Source: Rhodosorus marinus
Lineage: Eukaryota; Rhodophyta; Stylonematophyceae; Stylonematales; Stylonemataceae
Length of the DNA stretch: 64,000 nt
Reading direction: 5' to 3'
Assembly: GCA_029953675.1 (NCBI GenBank)
Contig: JAMWBK010000004.1
Coordinates: 1,922,001 to 1,986,000 of the forward strand
The translations under genes were made by a program, and so were the position numbers. The notes under the pieces were generated by a model that ran no database searches, was not told the DNA's origin, and saw only the letters and a program-made list of their open reading frames with translations. This document shows, piece by piece, positions 49,601-61,484 of the stretch (its first letter is position 1; each line of letters opens with the position of its first letter).

Positions 49601-49657
49601 ATTCCCGTTTCCCGCATTACCCCCATAGTTACCGTATCCCCCGCCTCCCTGCTGCAT
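46633..49657 (-). CDS. Two-domain type II membrane glycosyltransferase (GT2/GT7C-like plus fucosyltransferase-like)
   Basis: Five exons (49657-48826, 48758-48580, 48499-47637, 47539-47035, 46941-46633; introns of 67, 80, 97 and 93 b) give 895 residues. Residues 1-240 are cytosolic and low-complexity (Gly, Asn, Ser, Pro, Tyr). One membrane span follows at about 243-262 (LFLLGLFVIPCIW), the type II topology of Golgi glycosyltransferases. Domain 1 (about 290-500) is GT-A: GISIVGACMNRQENL, IVLVDWSS, a DxD motif at 381-383 (KLDCDYAL), and a GT7C-like segment (HLNGAMYVHQKDFW ... YGWDDEDMYSRL). Domain 2 (about 592-890) resembles fucosyltransferase-type GT-B enzymes: CMHGLGNRLRALGSM, ELVIIWENDEHC, and VGVHIRNRD near 751. 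Donor and acceptor sugars are unknown; extracellular polysaccharide or N-glycan work is plausible. Confidence 0.82.
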
Positions 49658-50835
49658 CTTTCTCAAAGGCTAGTTCTTGGCTCAAAGCCCACCTCAGATC
49701 AACACGCCCTAAAGACCCTCCGCCTTCTTTCTACACTATTCCTCTGGCATGCAAAAACTGCCCTCCCTCCCCGTCCCTCCGAACCGTTCCTAAACCATAA
49801 TCTCACAGTCCTCCCTCCCCATCACCCTCCCTACTTCCCACCCCACGCAGCCCCCATCCACAACTCTAAACCCCCTCTCCCCCTTCCCTCCTTCATTTCC
49901 CCCCCGATAATACATCCACAGACGCGACTAGGGCCACACTTGGAGACACATGGCAACTCATGAAAGCTTACGCAAAATCGTTAGAAGAACAAATTATTTA
50001 CGAATACAGAACATTGGCCAGAACATAAATAAACCTACTTTTTTCTTAAAAACAAGAAAACCAGTTACTAAAACTTTAATCGAAAAAAGGAAAACCCTCT
50101 AAACATTATGGAAATACATCCTTTAAACGTTTGGCCGCGTATCATGCCCTCAGAGCATATATTATGAATATATTGAATACAAAATCTTCCAAAAAAACCC
50201 TATTAGAGCACCCAATGCTAATGTAACCGATTCTTCTTCTCACCCCCCCCCCCTCCTCTGAACATTACCGTCCCGAACTTTCAATATTTAGTACCACCCC
50301 GTTCTATTTGTCAGAATGGAGAAGTGAATATTGAAATAAATAAATACAAATGAGGATATGAAGAAGTTAGTTGATTGGGGAATAGGGTGAAAAGGATTTC
50401 AATGATGATAGAAGACTTGAACTGCGTCCCCCTACCTTCTCCCCCTTTCCAATCCCCGCCCCCCTACGCTGGACACTTTACAAAAAAAACGATTAGCAAA
50501 TGAGGCGTTTCCACCTACACCAAACCGCCGATCCTCTCCAGACAAATATATATATGTTTATAAAAACAAACTTATGTTTTACTTTTTTTTAGGAGAAACG
50601 GTTTCATCTCATCCCCCCTGCTTTTCAGGTTGTCACTCGAACCCACTAATCTTTCCCTACCCCAAAATGGCACACTCCAATCAACTATCCCGTTCTACTT
50701 TATATCCAGCACCCCCCTTTTTCCATTTGTACCGTTTTCCTATGCGCTGGCTCGCAACCCCTCTTGATAATAATGTACGGAAAAACAAGAATTCCACGGA
50801 GAACAGATAAAGACTTTCAGAAAGTCTCTGCTAGT

Positions 50836-50869
50836 GTTTACCTCGTGGTTCGAGAACCACGAGGTAAAC
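50836..50869. repeat. Perfect inverted repeat, 16-base arms, 2-base loop
   Basis: The left arm GTTTACCTCGTGGTTC and right arm GAACCACGAGGTAAAC flank the dinucleotide GA. No mismatch. It lies in a gene-free spacer. Confidence 0.95.
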
Positions 50870-52327
50870 GAAGAAAACAAGGAGTTTGGAATCGAACAGC
50901 TGTCCGTATTTATCGAGATACCCGAAGAAGTTGGAACTATTCCCGTTGTACATTGTACTAAGGATACAAACTCTTATTTTTATTCGTAATTATAACATAT
51001 GTTAGAGGTTTCTACGTTCCCCATACTGGCTTGGACCATATGACAGTGGCCTGGGAGTTGCTAAACGGATTGCTTCTCGGAAGGGGTTGGGAATGGTTTT
51101 CACATTGTTCGCTTGATCGTTTTTGTTTTTACGGTTGTATGGATAACGTTACTTCTTACGGGTTTGTGCATAGGGCTCTGTAAAAGACCATAGGGAAGAT
51201 GACTAGTACTGTAGTAAAAGTTTGGAGGAATTGTGATGTGAAGATGTTCTGGGCGTGGGGGGAGGGGGGGAAGCATGAAATGCGAACTGAAGTTTGATGT
51301 TCTCGTAGTTTTTAGACTCAACCAATTCTCATGGGTTCCAACCCGGGGGGCAATCTGTAAGCAAGTTTCCTTATAAAATTACAAGAAAAGGAAACCTCTC
51401 TATCGCACAACAGAAAAGGAATGTAAAAAAAAATCGTTCTGGATGAGAATTGAAAAACAGAAAATTTCAAAACCTACGAGACTATCATTGGCTAGAACTA
51501 ATTGCGCTAAATCGAAAGTCTTTCATTATTCAGTCGAAGAAAAACAACCCTTTCCAAATTTACAAAAATTAGTGCACGTCCATATTAATTTATTTGATTA
51601 TACGAAACTTGACGGGGAAATTCTTCTCATCCAGTGGTGCAAAATAGATCTTCTGTCTAATATATTTTATCGTATACTTCATAAATTATTTCATCATAGA
51701 TATAAATTTACTGCGTATTCATTCTAAAGTGTCGAATTTTCGTGTACCGCGTGTCTTTTCATCCAAATCATTTCTCGCCTTGGATGTCTGAAATGGGGGG
51801 GGGGTTGTATTGCTATCGAGTCGTGCCCAGCCCCTCAACAATGTGAGGTGGTTGAACTTTGTGACGCGGATATGCTCAACTAACAGGTGAGCTTTTCTTG
51901 TTTTGCTTTAGTCCAACGGCAGAAAGAGACCATTACGTGGTAAGGGGGGTTGCTAGTGAGTTCCATGTTGAACAGTAGGGGTAGTAACCAAGCTACTGAC
52001 TAGTTTTTTTTTGGAGGAGCTACTCTACCTTGCTGCTTAGTGATTAACACGGTTGGGAAAATGTTTCCGGCCATCTGATCCAAGGTCAGTTGTACGTGGC
52101 CCACTGGTAGTTTCTGTCAAGGGCCTTTCTTCTCTAGGTTTTTTGCCAGCCCGTGTCTGTATCTACCGCTCTGATAGGGTTATGTAGTAGCTTGGGGTAC
52201 TTTGGCAGGAGATTCTTCGAGTTTTAAATTGAAAATGGAGCGTGTACCTCTGTCGTTGAGTGAGCATATCTGTCCCACTTTTGTTAGCAGCTGGAAGCGC
52301 TTACCCTGTGTCTATTCGTCCGGCTTG

Positions 52328-52380
52328 TGCGTGTGAACCCCAACTTCAACAATAGTTGTTGAAGTTGGGGTTCACACGCA
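52328..52380. repeat. Perfect inverted repeat, 25-base arms, 3-base loop
   Basis: Arms at 52328-52352 and 52356-52380 are exact reverse complements separated by TAG. Each arm includes GTGTGAACCCCAACTTC or its complement. The run is about 400 bases downstream of the UTP12 stop codon. Confidence 0.96.
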
Positions 52381-52790
52381 TATAGCCTGTGTCGATTTCC
52401 AAGCACTTTTGTGGATAAGAAGTTGCTTGTGTAGGTCCGTCAATCTGGGCTCGGATCTAGATTCCGATGAATTTTTTTTTTTTAATCAGTTGACAAAACG
52501 AGCCGGGAGGAGTCCTGGGCTGATCAATTTGCGCAACGCCTACAGGAGGCGACGAACCATAATATGGGTAGGGGGTTGAAGTTCTCACAGTAGCCACATC
52601 GTTCAGACTGCACCATCCATAGAAGGAAGATTTCCATTCCAACGGGAACGGAAGTAGTCGCACGAGGAACACTAGCATATTTGTTCTGAGTTCTGGCTTG
52701 TTTTTTTGTGGAAACTGGAGATGATTCCGTTCCTTTGCTCAACCTGCGATCAGAGCATAACCCGAGAGCTCTTGGATAAATCGCAGATCC

Positions 52791-55700
52791 TTACTTTATT
52801 CTTGGTCGCTTCGAGCTTGCCGAAAGGCCGAATATGTCGTCCTCCAATGTTCGCCTTTCTTCGAGCACAAAACGCATTGCCTCGAGATTAAATCCAAGAT
52901 TATCTCTATGGCGATTAACGCGGGAGCGCAAGAGCCCCGAGATGCTAGAAACCAGGGATCTGTTTCCGCCAGAAACAATCTGATCTTGATGGGTATGAAC
53001 TATGTACATGACAGTGCGATAAACAAGTTCAATATCTACACAGCTGGCCGCCTCAGTCTTCAGCCACGAGAGGCAGTACGTTAATATCAGGGTCGCCTGC
53101 TTTAGCGGCAACAACTGTAGGGTTGCTTCCAAGTCCGCTCTTCTCACATTCTTCAGGACACGCAGGACATAGTCCTCTGCTGAGAGTCCCACAAGCTCTA
53201 CGCTAGGTGGCTCGCTAGGCTCCTCCTCCCTTCTCAGCTTTTCCAGTTCTCCGAGCTCCAATGCTTCAAGCAGCTTATCACCTCCGGTTATGGCGTCCAG
53301 CGTTCGTCTCCCGGCAAGCGAGGTATCGGTTGGAACCTGTTCATTTTTTGCTTGGAATGTAAGTCCTGACTGGCCAGTCACGATTCTTTTTGACAATGTC
53401 AGGTCGCCCTTACCACTTCAGGAACTATTGCCGTAGACGATCGTCTCTGTCGCTCATCTTCTTGAAGCGTTCCCTCCAGCACTGCATCAAGCCTCTTGTT
53501 TTTCTCGTCCTCTATAAACATCATTTCGTCTGATCTCTTCCATACTCTTATGCTTCTGTCATGGCTTCCACTGACCACAATTTCGCCGTCGGCGCTAGTC
53601 GTACATGTCCATACTGACGCCCAAAAAGAACGAACACACATCGCATTCAGGGACGAAGACATTCACATATCTACTAGGAGAGGTTTTATGGATCTGTATA
53701 GACTGCTGCACGCATTTTCCAAAACTCAGAACGCGTGTCACAGAAACAACGACGGTTCCAAGCGGAACTCAGCAAACTGAAGACATGATAGCCAGAGTTG
53801 CTCCACATGTACTTCGCTTCTGTGACACTATGTGAGTTGGAAAGCTTGGGTAGCGGCAGCCTATACATAGCCAGAAATCATATGCATCCGATTGAACGCA
53901 GGTGCTTCCCTACCTTCACATCTCTGTCCAGGCATCTCTGTGATCAGTTCAAACTTATCTGCATCCCAGTACTTCAACGTACCATCCCTACTGCCTGAGA
54001 ACAGCATATGTGTATAAGGTTGGAAGACGACGGTCATAACCGATCCATCATGCGCTCGCAGACTCTTCCGGCAATCGCCAAAATCAAGGCCCCAGAGTTT
54101 AACGCTCTTATCGGCCGAACCAGTAGCAAGCATTGTCCCATCACTCGACACATCCAGAGAGAGTACAGGAAGCTTGTGGCCATAAAAAGTAAGGAAGGGC
54201 TTCAGTGAATCCAGGTAGAATGCTCTCACGGTTGAATCCAGCAAGGATACAAGTATGTATTTGGAATCATTTGTAATCCGCACGCAGAGCACATCTTCGT
54301 TCAACTCCAAAATCCTTTTGGTAACCAAGCTGAACTTGCCCTCGCTGTCTTCAACAAGATTCCAAAACTTGACCTTTTTGTCGCTCCCACATGTTACGAA
54401 GCCGTCGTCGCTAGAGGGCACATCGATCCCCCAAACAGAACCATCGTGTGCTGTTTCAGCGAGGCAAGCTTCGACTCCAGATGAAAAGTCGAAGATTTGC
54501 ACTTGCCCCGCTTTGAACCCAGCAACGACAAACTTCTCAGAGGCAATTAGCTTGCAACAAAGCCCGTATCCCACAGTTTCAATCGTGCGCAGGCACACTC
54601 CGGTTACGGGGTTCCAGACCTTCAAAGATTTCGCTGACGAGAGAGAAAGCAAGGCCGAATCGTCACTGGTCATTGTCAACGAGCGAACATCTCCTCGATC
54701 GCCAGGCTTGTCAACCAACATGATGCTTTTCAGTGTTCCTCCTCGTCCTAATCCGATCTCAAGAACCTCGAGCAAGTTGTGGTGCATGTGTGCCTGACGA
54801 TAGACACGGTGATTCATATAGTGAGCACGTTTCCGAGCAACAGAGCTTTCGAAACCGTAGTACCTTACCATAATACGAAGGTTTTGTTGGTTCTCAAGAA
54901 AAGACGCGGATCTCACTTTGTAATCAGTTTTTACAGATCGAGCGTGGTGAAAGAAATCTACTGCCTCCAGTGCCAGATCACCTACGGGCTGGACTTCTTG
55001 CTCGTTCGAACCACTTTTCGCCTCCCGTCGCGTTCTTCGTCTCCGTCGATGCTTTTTCGCATCAGCTTCATTCCTTACGTGGAACAGTTGAATTGATTTC
55101 TCCGTTCCGTGGCCAAGGAGTATAGTTCCTGCTTTGTTGAAGCGAAGGCAGATACATCTCGAAGAGCCCTCGCGTTCAAATGATCCTAACGGGACCAGTT
55201 TTATCCCATTTCGATCTGTAGCATCCTCGAGCTTCCATACACGTATATCCTGATCAATGGATCCTGTCACAAGTAGGTCCTTTCCAACATCCATTGACCA
55301 GACTTCCCCTGGATGCCCCACAACGGTTTGCACGCAGCTCTGTGTACTGATCTCGTATATTTTCAACAGTCCGTCTTTAGAAGCGGTGATAATGTGCCCG
55401 GAGATAACCCGTAATGCAGTAATCTCATTCGAATGCGCACCGTGAATGCGGAATCGCCCTTTCTCGGCGGCTGGATCCCAGAGAACTACCTCACCGTCTG
55501 CGGAACCAGATACGAAGAGTGTCTCACCCTCAGGATTATTGCCTCCATCCGCCCAAGCAAGACTCGTTACAGCAGTTACGTGCCCGTTGAAAATGCCTTC
55601 CAGTTTTGACTCGACAATCGACCAAGTTCTGATGGACCCATCCGCGTATCCGGCAGCCACTCGTGTGCCGTCGCCGTAGGCGGAGAGAGAAGTGACTTCA

Positions 55701-55924
55701 CGTGCCTCTCTAGCTCCATCGTTCACAAATCTTGCAACCTCCGATCCACTTCTCAGATTCCAAACGATTACCGTGTCCACAGCCGGGGATACCGCCAAAT
55801 TCACTCGGTTTCCATACCTCCTCCTCAACTCCTCGCCCTTCTCCAACACCTCGCTCCCGCATCGAACTCCAGCAACCACTCCAAAAGATTTGTCAAACTG
55901 GTACCTTAAATAAGCTTTCACCAT
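52791..55924 (-). CDS. WDR3: UTP12/WDR3, small-subunit processome WD40 protein
   Basis: A nucleolar U3 snoRNP (UTP-B subcomplex) component needed for 18S rRNA processing. Exons 55924-53914, 53613-53414 and 53336-52791 (introns of 300 and 77 b) give 918 residues; human WDR3 has 943. The start MVKAYLRYQFDKSFGVVAG is the family start. Two WD40 propellers follow. Good landmarks are VAAGYADGSIRTW, the basic linker KKHRRRRRTRREAK, LELNEDVLCVRIT, FLTFYGHKLPVLSLDVSSDG and KSVKLWGLDFGDCRKSL, the last being specific to Utp12. Exon 2 completes the last repeat (EIVVSGSHDRSIRVWKRSDE). Exon 3 carries the C-terminal Utp12 domain (LDAITGGDKLLEALELGELE; VRRADLEATLQLLPLKQA). Confidence 0.94.
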
Positions 55925-58081
55925 ATGTCCTTTCTCGAGCCCCGGCCAAAGGCCTTCCCAACACCGAAAACCCACAGGGCAAAAAAAAAAATTTCTTAAT
56001 GTGATGCACTCACGATCAAACTTCTAGATGCAAACGAGAATCCAGTTCCAACATCTTACAAACCTATCGACCTTTTCCTATACTTGTCTAAGCTCTCCAC
56101 AGATGCACAGGCCCAATCCACTGCTCCTTCACCCTCCCCAAACTTATCAAATGGCTTAGTGGCCATTCCCCGTCATCACCAATAGTGATTCCGTCAAAGA
56201 GTCACCTTCCATATCAGTCAAAAATATGATAATTATAAAATATATGAAATATATTCAATCATTAAAATTATTGATTGATATTAGTTAATGACACTTAGAG
56301 CATTTTGTGGGGGATATTCTCGTACCGTTTAAGAGTCCGTGTAAAAGTCAGCCAAGATGGAGAATAAATTACAAATATATGAATATTTATATTCCTTGGA
56401 TATTATGGATTGAACATTATAGGTGACGCTTAACATGTTTTCATGTTGGTACGGGGTTGATTGGATGGAACCGGTCAACGGCGGTGACCATTTTTTCGAG
56501 GTTGGTTGGGATGATTAGAGGAATGGAAAGGACTTCGTTTACGTGAATGATGTGGAGAATTATTAAGGCTTTTGTGGATAGAATGGATGGCCTGGAGCTA
56601 TGGTTTGATATAACACGGAGGGACTCGCCCTAGTTGTCCTGATTTTTGCTTATTGCTTGGTGAGCCGCTTTTTGGCGGGACTTGATTTTCAACTTAGGAT
56701 AGGATGGACTATTAGGAGCTAGTTGTGGTTTGTCGCGTCTGTTAATCTGGTATCGTGCCTTTGCCACGGTATTTTAGCTTACCTACGAACTGCCGAGATG
56801 CATCTTATGACATTTTCACTCAGTGCGAGTGACTTACAAAGGAAAACTGTGTCTCTCGTTGGGATCTGGAAGCGAAGGGGTTTTCACGGAGGGCATCATG
56901 GTCGGCTCACAGCTCCACTTGAATCCGGCCTTGTTGAATTGACTGAAAAGATAGGATCATCGGCGACCCGTTACTACGAGTCCAGAGAGTATCGCAGGTT
57001 CCCCCCCCAGACGCCGGCATATGGGATGGCCGAATTCCTAACCGGTCCCAGTCGCGGCGACCGCTTAGATTTTGTGAAGAGTTATGAGGTGTGTAGCTCT
57101 AGTCTACTATACCCTCAAGCCATACGATCATCTGAACAACAGCAGCGTGCCGCGACTCATCTGTGATACGATAGATAGTTGGAGTTGCAACTGACCACGT
57201 AGATTACCTGAGGTCAGTATCAGTACCTCAGGATAACAATCCGCTAACCAAGGGGATCCAATGTCGAAAGGTTCCTCGCGCTATCGCGTCCAATCTGAAT
57301 TCCGGTTGAGAGTAATTACTATGGTTCCATCTCAATTTCATCCGACAGAGTACTCGTGTAGGGAATCCACTTATCCAGAGGAAGTCATAGGGGTTGATAG
57401 TGTGCAAATAGAGCACGTGACAGCCCATTCAAAGCATGTACAATGAAACGGAAAGGAAAACTTAAGCTCTGGTAGATCGGAACATCCTCTATTAGGAAGT
57501 CCACATGATATCCTGTAAGTCAGTCCTCGTCAACCCAAGATTGATCTCCTCAAGCCTTTCCTCCACGACTGGAACCGATAGAGCGAATCCAGAACGAGCG
57601 TATGGACTGTATCCGACCTTCCGAAATTCCCATCCAGACACCTAAATGACAATTCTACAGTGTTCGACGAAAGGCTCCGTCCTTGTCAACGACCGCAAAC
57701 TCCTACTCCTTTCACTCTGGAGAACTGCATCCGTGCACAGTGGACTACCCGTAGGGGTTGTATCGGAACAACTGAAAAGCTTGCGTGATCTCGATGAAAA
57801 ATGAATACCTGGACTACCTTACAATTAGCCCCAGTTACTCCCGAGCAAAAGGAGCTCGGGCTTGGCCTTTGCCGAAAACCCTATTCCCTCAGTTTCAAAA
57901 ATCTCAGTCGATCTGGTCGTTGGGGAGGGTGCGTGATAAGAGAACAACACTTGATGCCAGAGACTAACTCCAGATCTCAGCATTAACTTGATTAGGCAGA
58001 ACCATTTTTTTCCTGATTCTTGGTAGTGTATACGAAGGGGAATATTTGCAAGAGTTCGGTGTTCGTAGAAGTTTCCCAACG
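55925..58081. other. Spacer between divergent UTP12 and signal peptidase genes
   Basis: Both edges show the promoter-type asymmetry (C-rich plus strand at about 55925-56200, G-rich plus strand from about 58020). The stretch 56215-56430 is strongly AT-rich. Unsupported short frames occur around 56720-57450; the longest (56723-57166) has no ATG at its 5' end and no recognisable domain. Confidence 0.45.
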
Positions 58082-59109
58082 ATGGTTGGTTTTGTCTTGT
58101 CGTTGAGTGCTACGGTTAGGACAAATGAGTTGATGAGATCTAATAGGGTGAAGGGTAGTGGATGGTGCAGGAATGTTGATGTGGTGAGAAGACGCGGAAT
58201 GGTTAGGTGCAGAGCCAGTCCGAAGAACGAGTTCGAGGAGACCGCGAGGAAGGAGCTCAATGAAGATCTTGAGAAAAGGTTTCGCGAAGCGGAGGAGGAG
58301 ATGTCGAAGAAAAAGGAAGGAGAGGAGAAGCCGAAAGATCAGAGCATAGAGGGCATGATGATGAAATTTGCTGGTAGTCAGGAGGCTCAGGATGTGAAGG
58401 CATTTGCTACCGCGTTCGCTATTGCTCTCGCATTCCGTACTTTCGTCATAGAACCAAGGTAGGATTTTTGTTTCCGAATGGTATTCATCACCACCAACAC
58501 CTCAGGAGAAAAGTCTTTAAGGGTTTGCGATTTCTCGACACTGTTCCAGATTTATTCCATCGCTTTCTATGTTTCCTACCTTCGCTGTCGGGGACCAGCT
58601 ACTCGTAGAGAAGGTCACCAAGTACTTTAGAGGGTTCCACTCGGGTGATATTGTCGTGTTTGACCCACCAGAAGCCCTGATTCTTAAGGGGTACAAGAAG
58701 GGCGATGCTTTTATCAAGCGTGTTGTTGGAGAGGAAGGAGATGAAGTAGAGGTATTCCTAAAGTCATTTGACAGTTGAAGACCATATCGCTCCTGAGGTT
58801 TACCATATACTGTCCGCCTTTTCCTTCCTCCTCACCTTCAGCTCACTTGATTTTCACATACAGGTGAAGGGTGGAATCCTGTATGTAAACGGGAAGCCTA
58901 GAAAGGAGGACTTCATTGCTGAAAAGCCCACCTACGAATGGGGGCCAAAAATTGTGCCAGATGGAATGGTGATGGTGCTCGGTGACAATAGAAACCAAAG
59001 CTATGATTCTCACCTCTGGGGGTTCCTGCCGAAGAAGAATATAATCGGCAGAGGTGCTCTGAAGTATTGGCCTCCCGGGGAATTTAGAAGCTTGATATAC
59101 TCGGAATAA
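58082..59109 (+). CDS. Type I signal peptidase, plastid/thylakoid-processing type
   Basis: A membrane Ser/Lys endopeptidase (S26 family) that removes signal peptides from proteins crossing the thylakoid or plastid envelope. Exons 58082-58458, 58550-58751 and 58864-59109 (introns of 91 and 112 b) give 274 residues. The leader is rich in Arg, Val and Ser, like a transit peptide. One membrane span ([20 protein letters not shown]) immediately precedes the catalytic region. Catalytic Ser132 lies in [10 protein letters not shown] and general-base Lys182 in [15 protein letters not shown]. The conserved box E is [18 protein letters not shown] mitochondrial inner-membrane peptidase is less likely because of the complete box E and the hydrophobic anchor placement typical of bacterial/plastid LepB. 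Confidence 0.92.
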
Positions 59110-59266
59110 GCTCAACTGGCAACTATGGTACATGCTTCTCCGGATCGATTGGCTGCAACATTGGAGCCTGGCTCTTGTCTTGCCGCTAACGGGTCTTGTT
59201 TGGCTTGTGTCGATCGCACTAAAACGCATACACTTAATTTTCACAACCTAACAACAGCTCCTAGTC

Positions 59267-61479
59267 TCAAATCCCAAACCTAAACCTCTCTATTCGGTTT
59301 CCCAAGTTCCTTTCCATGGTGAAACCCTTCACATGTGTTTTGGACAGTTCTATGTAACGCTTCGCCATGGCCTTGTCCCCTAGAAGCTTGTGCAGTACTG
59401 CGAGCTCGAAAGTTGCGAAGACGAGGACCCACTTGTCCGCCTGAGGATGCTCTACGGCTTGCTTCGCATATTCTACTGCTTTGGGTAGCAAGCTAGCATC
59501 AGCTCCGCCCGCGACCCGCAGCAGGGAAGCGCACGCCACGTAGGCTGCGGTAAGTTCGTCAGTATTAGAATCCCTGCAAAGCGAGCGGGAGTTCACGATG
59601 TCAGTGGTCTCCTCAGTTCAAAGAGTTAATAACAGTAGCACTAAGCTCAGGAAAGGATGTACTAAAGGTGCTGGGCCGATCGTGAAGTGGATGAGAGAGA
59701 AACCCTTCTCCCACATGGTGCTACAGGCGAGGAGCCAAATTGGCCTGGATTCTATCTTGAGCTGGCGTATGTGCACGTCCGACAAACCCCTAGTGCTCTG
59801 CTCTTGCTTACCCGCTCAGTGTAGAGGTTAGTGGTACCTTCCTCATCATCGCAAGAGTTCTCGAACCCCTGGAAGGCCTTTGTAACGCAATTTTCTTCCT
59901 CCGGTCTGACTCCAACGGTCCTAGCGTGTCAAGCAAATGGTTCGCGATTGTCAAGGCATCATCTGCATGAATCCACTCTGTCGCGAAAACCGACAAAACC
60001 AGCTCTCCAAAAGCGACCCATGGATACACCCTCTGCGGAAATATTTTCAGTTTGATTGAGATCATAGACTCCACTTCCCCGAGGTGTCGGGTTGCGTTGT
60101 ACTTGGACGCCTGCGATAGCGTAGCTTCTGCCTCTCTCTTCATGCCTAGTACTAGCTCTGATACTCCCAGAGTCGCAAAGGCATACAACGGTAAAGACTT
60201 TGAAGGGTCTGCCACATGGAAAGGAATCAACAACTTTCTAGCCTCAGAGAGTGGCGGCAAGGATAAGGTAGGTCGTGACCTCCAAGTATCTCTTACCCGA
60301 GCTCTGAATCGTTTCTTGCGATATTTTGCGCGCTCTCTCGTAGCTCATTGACATCAGCAGGTTGACTTGGAGATCCGAGGCGATTCTACTCTCGCTTAGG
60401 GGTGCCGGGTTCTTATTTTGCTCTTCATATTTGGCAAAGGATTCGAAAACAACTTCATTGCCCTCTACTAGCCTACCCTGTTGTCGCAAACCCCAGAATC
60501 GCAGCCACCCCCATACGATTGAATCCGGGCAAAGACTTTCGACGGTATCCAGTATCCGCTCCCCTAGCAAAATCCTTTCTTTTAACACCATTTCCGAAGG
60601 AGTGAAGGATGATACCGAGAAGTCGAACAAGAACCACAGAATCGCGTGCACAGCAAAATAGCCAGTTACGGGAACTGTTGCGATATCCTCGTCCTTCATC
60701 TCAGCGACGGCTTGCGCAAGAAGACCAAAGCCAAGCTCTCGGTCTACAACGAAACCCACTAGTTCCAAAATCCTAAGTAGCTTGACTGGAACCATCGAGA
60801 TGTACAGCATGTAAAACCCAAGGCCAAAGCGCCAGCCTGATGAGAACCCTACAAATTCGCGTTTACCATCCTCGAAGCATATCCGTTGCTCAACATCGGA
60901 GACTCTTTGAGGCTTTGGAAGCTCAGACGAAGAGGGCCTCCAGTCGACGGCAGCTTCCTTATACTCAGCAGTCACTCTTTTGAGTTCGCTTTCATAGAGT
61001 TTGAATGCTGATCGAAAATTTATCATGCCTTTCATTGTATCACCGGCGTAGAGCTGCATCGTCGCCTTGAACATTGTACCCTCTGCCACCACAAGTCGGT
61101 AGTCCTCCAGGTCAAAGGCCTGCAAGTCCGTGAGTTCTCCTCTGTTCTTCTGTATTGAGGTGAGCGACTGTGACGAAGGAGAGTCGGATTTAGATCTGGT
61201 CGGAAACTACATCCAGGACAAACGCTTTCCCAAGAGTCCTACCTTGATACTGTTCTCAGCCGTTGCTATTGCCAGATCGAATCGCGCAATGGCTGTTCGT
61301 GCATCTTGCACGTAACCTGCGATCCACATTCTAAACAAGGAAACGTGCGCATGCGTCAATTGGGCTCGAGCGGTGGTAACCGTAGCTCCGAAGCCTGCCT
61401 TGCAAAGACCCTCCGCTTCATCCAGGCGCGCACTCCATGTAAGGTTTTCGACCTTGGATATCGTTGCCTTCTCAGCCAT
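59267..61479 (-). CDS. TTC39/IML2-family TPR protein
   Basis: Four exons (61479-61243, 61119-60297, 60208-59812, 59573-59267; introns of 123, 88 and 238 b) give 587 residues of the TTC39/Iml2 family. Yeast Iml2 is linked to lipid droplet and inclusion-body clearance; the role of the algal member is unknown. The signature block is WRFGLGFYMLYISMVPVKLL followed by ILELVGFVVDRELGFGLL, matching the family GxGLxNLxxSLLPPKxLKLLExxGFxGDRExG pattern. Upstream is YRLVVAEGTMFKATMQLYAG; downstream are TPR-like helices (KSLPLYAFATLGVSELVLGM; FATFELAVLHKLLGDKAMA). The donor at 60296 with acceptor at 60209 was chosen because it alone gives KSLPLYAFATL in frame. The start lies only 5 bases after the stop of the upstream bL20 gene. 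Confidence 0.85.
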
Positions 61480-61484
61480 TTCCA

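Larger units (their letters stand above)
49658..52790. other. 3.1-kb AT-rich spacer with two perfect hairpins
   Basis: The left edge (about 49680-49910) is extremely C-rich on the plus strand (three G in 49801-49880), the promoter side of the minus-strand glycosyltransferase. The remainder is AT-rich, with C runs near 50241, a TATATATA tract near 50548, and perfect hairpins at 50836-50869 and 52328-52380. A 94-codon ATG frame at 51443-51727 (+) resembles nothing known. Confidence 0.5.

Noticed and set aside
56723-57166. 147-codon open frame on the plus strand
   Set aside because: It has no ATG at its 5' end (it opens with TTG), no recognisable domain, and unsupported codon content; a decayed element is possible but unproven.
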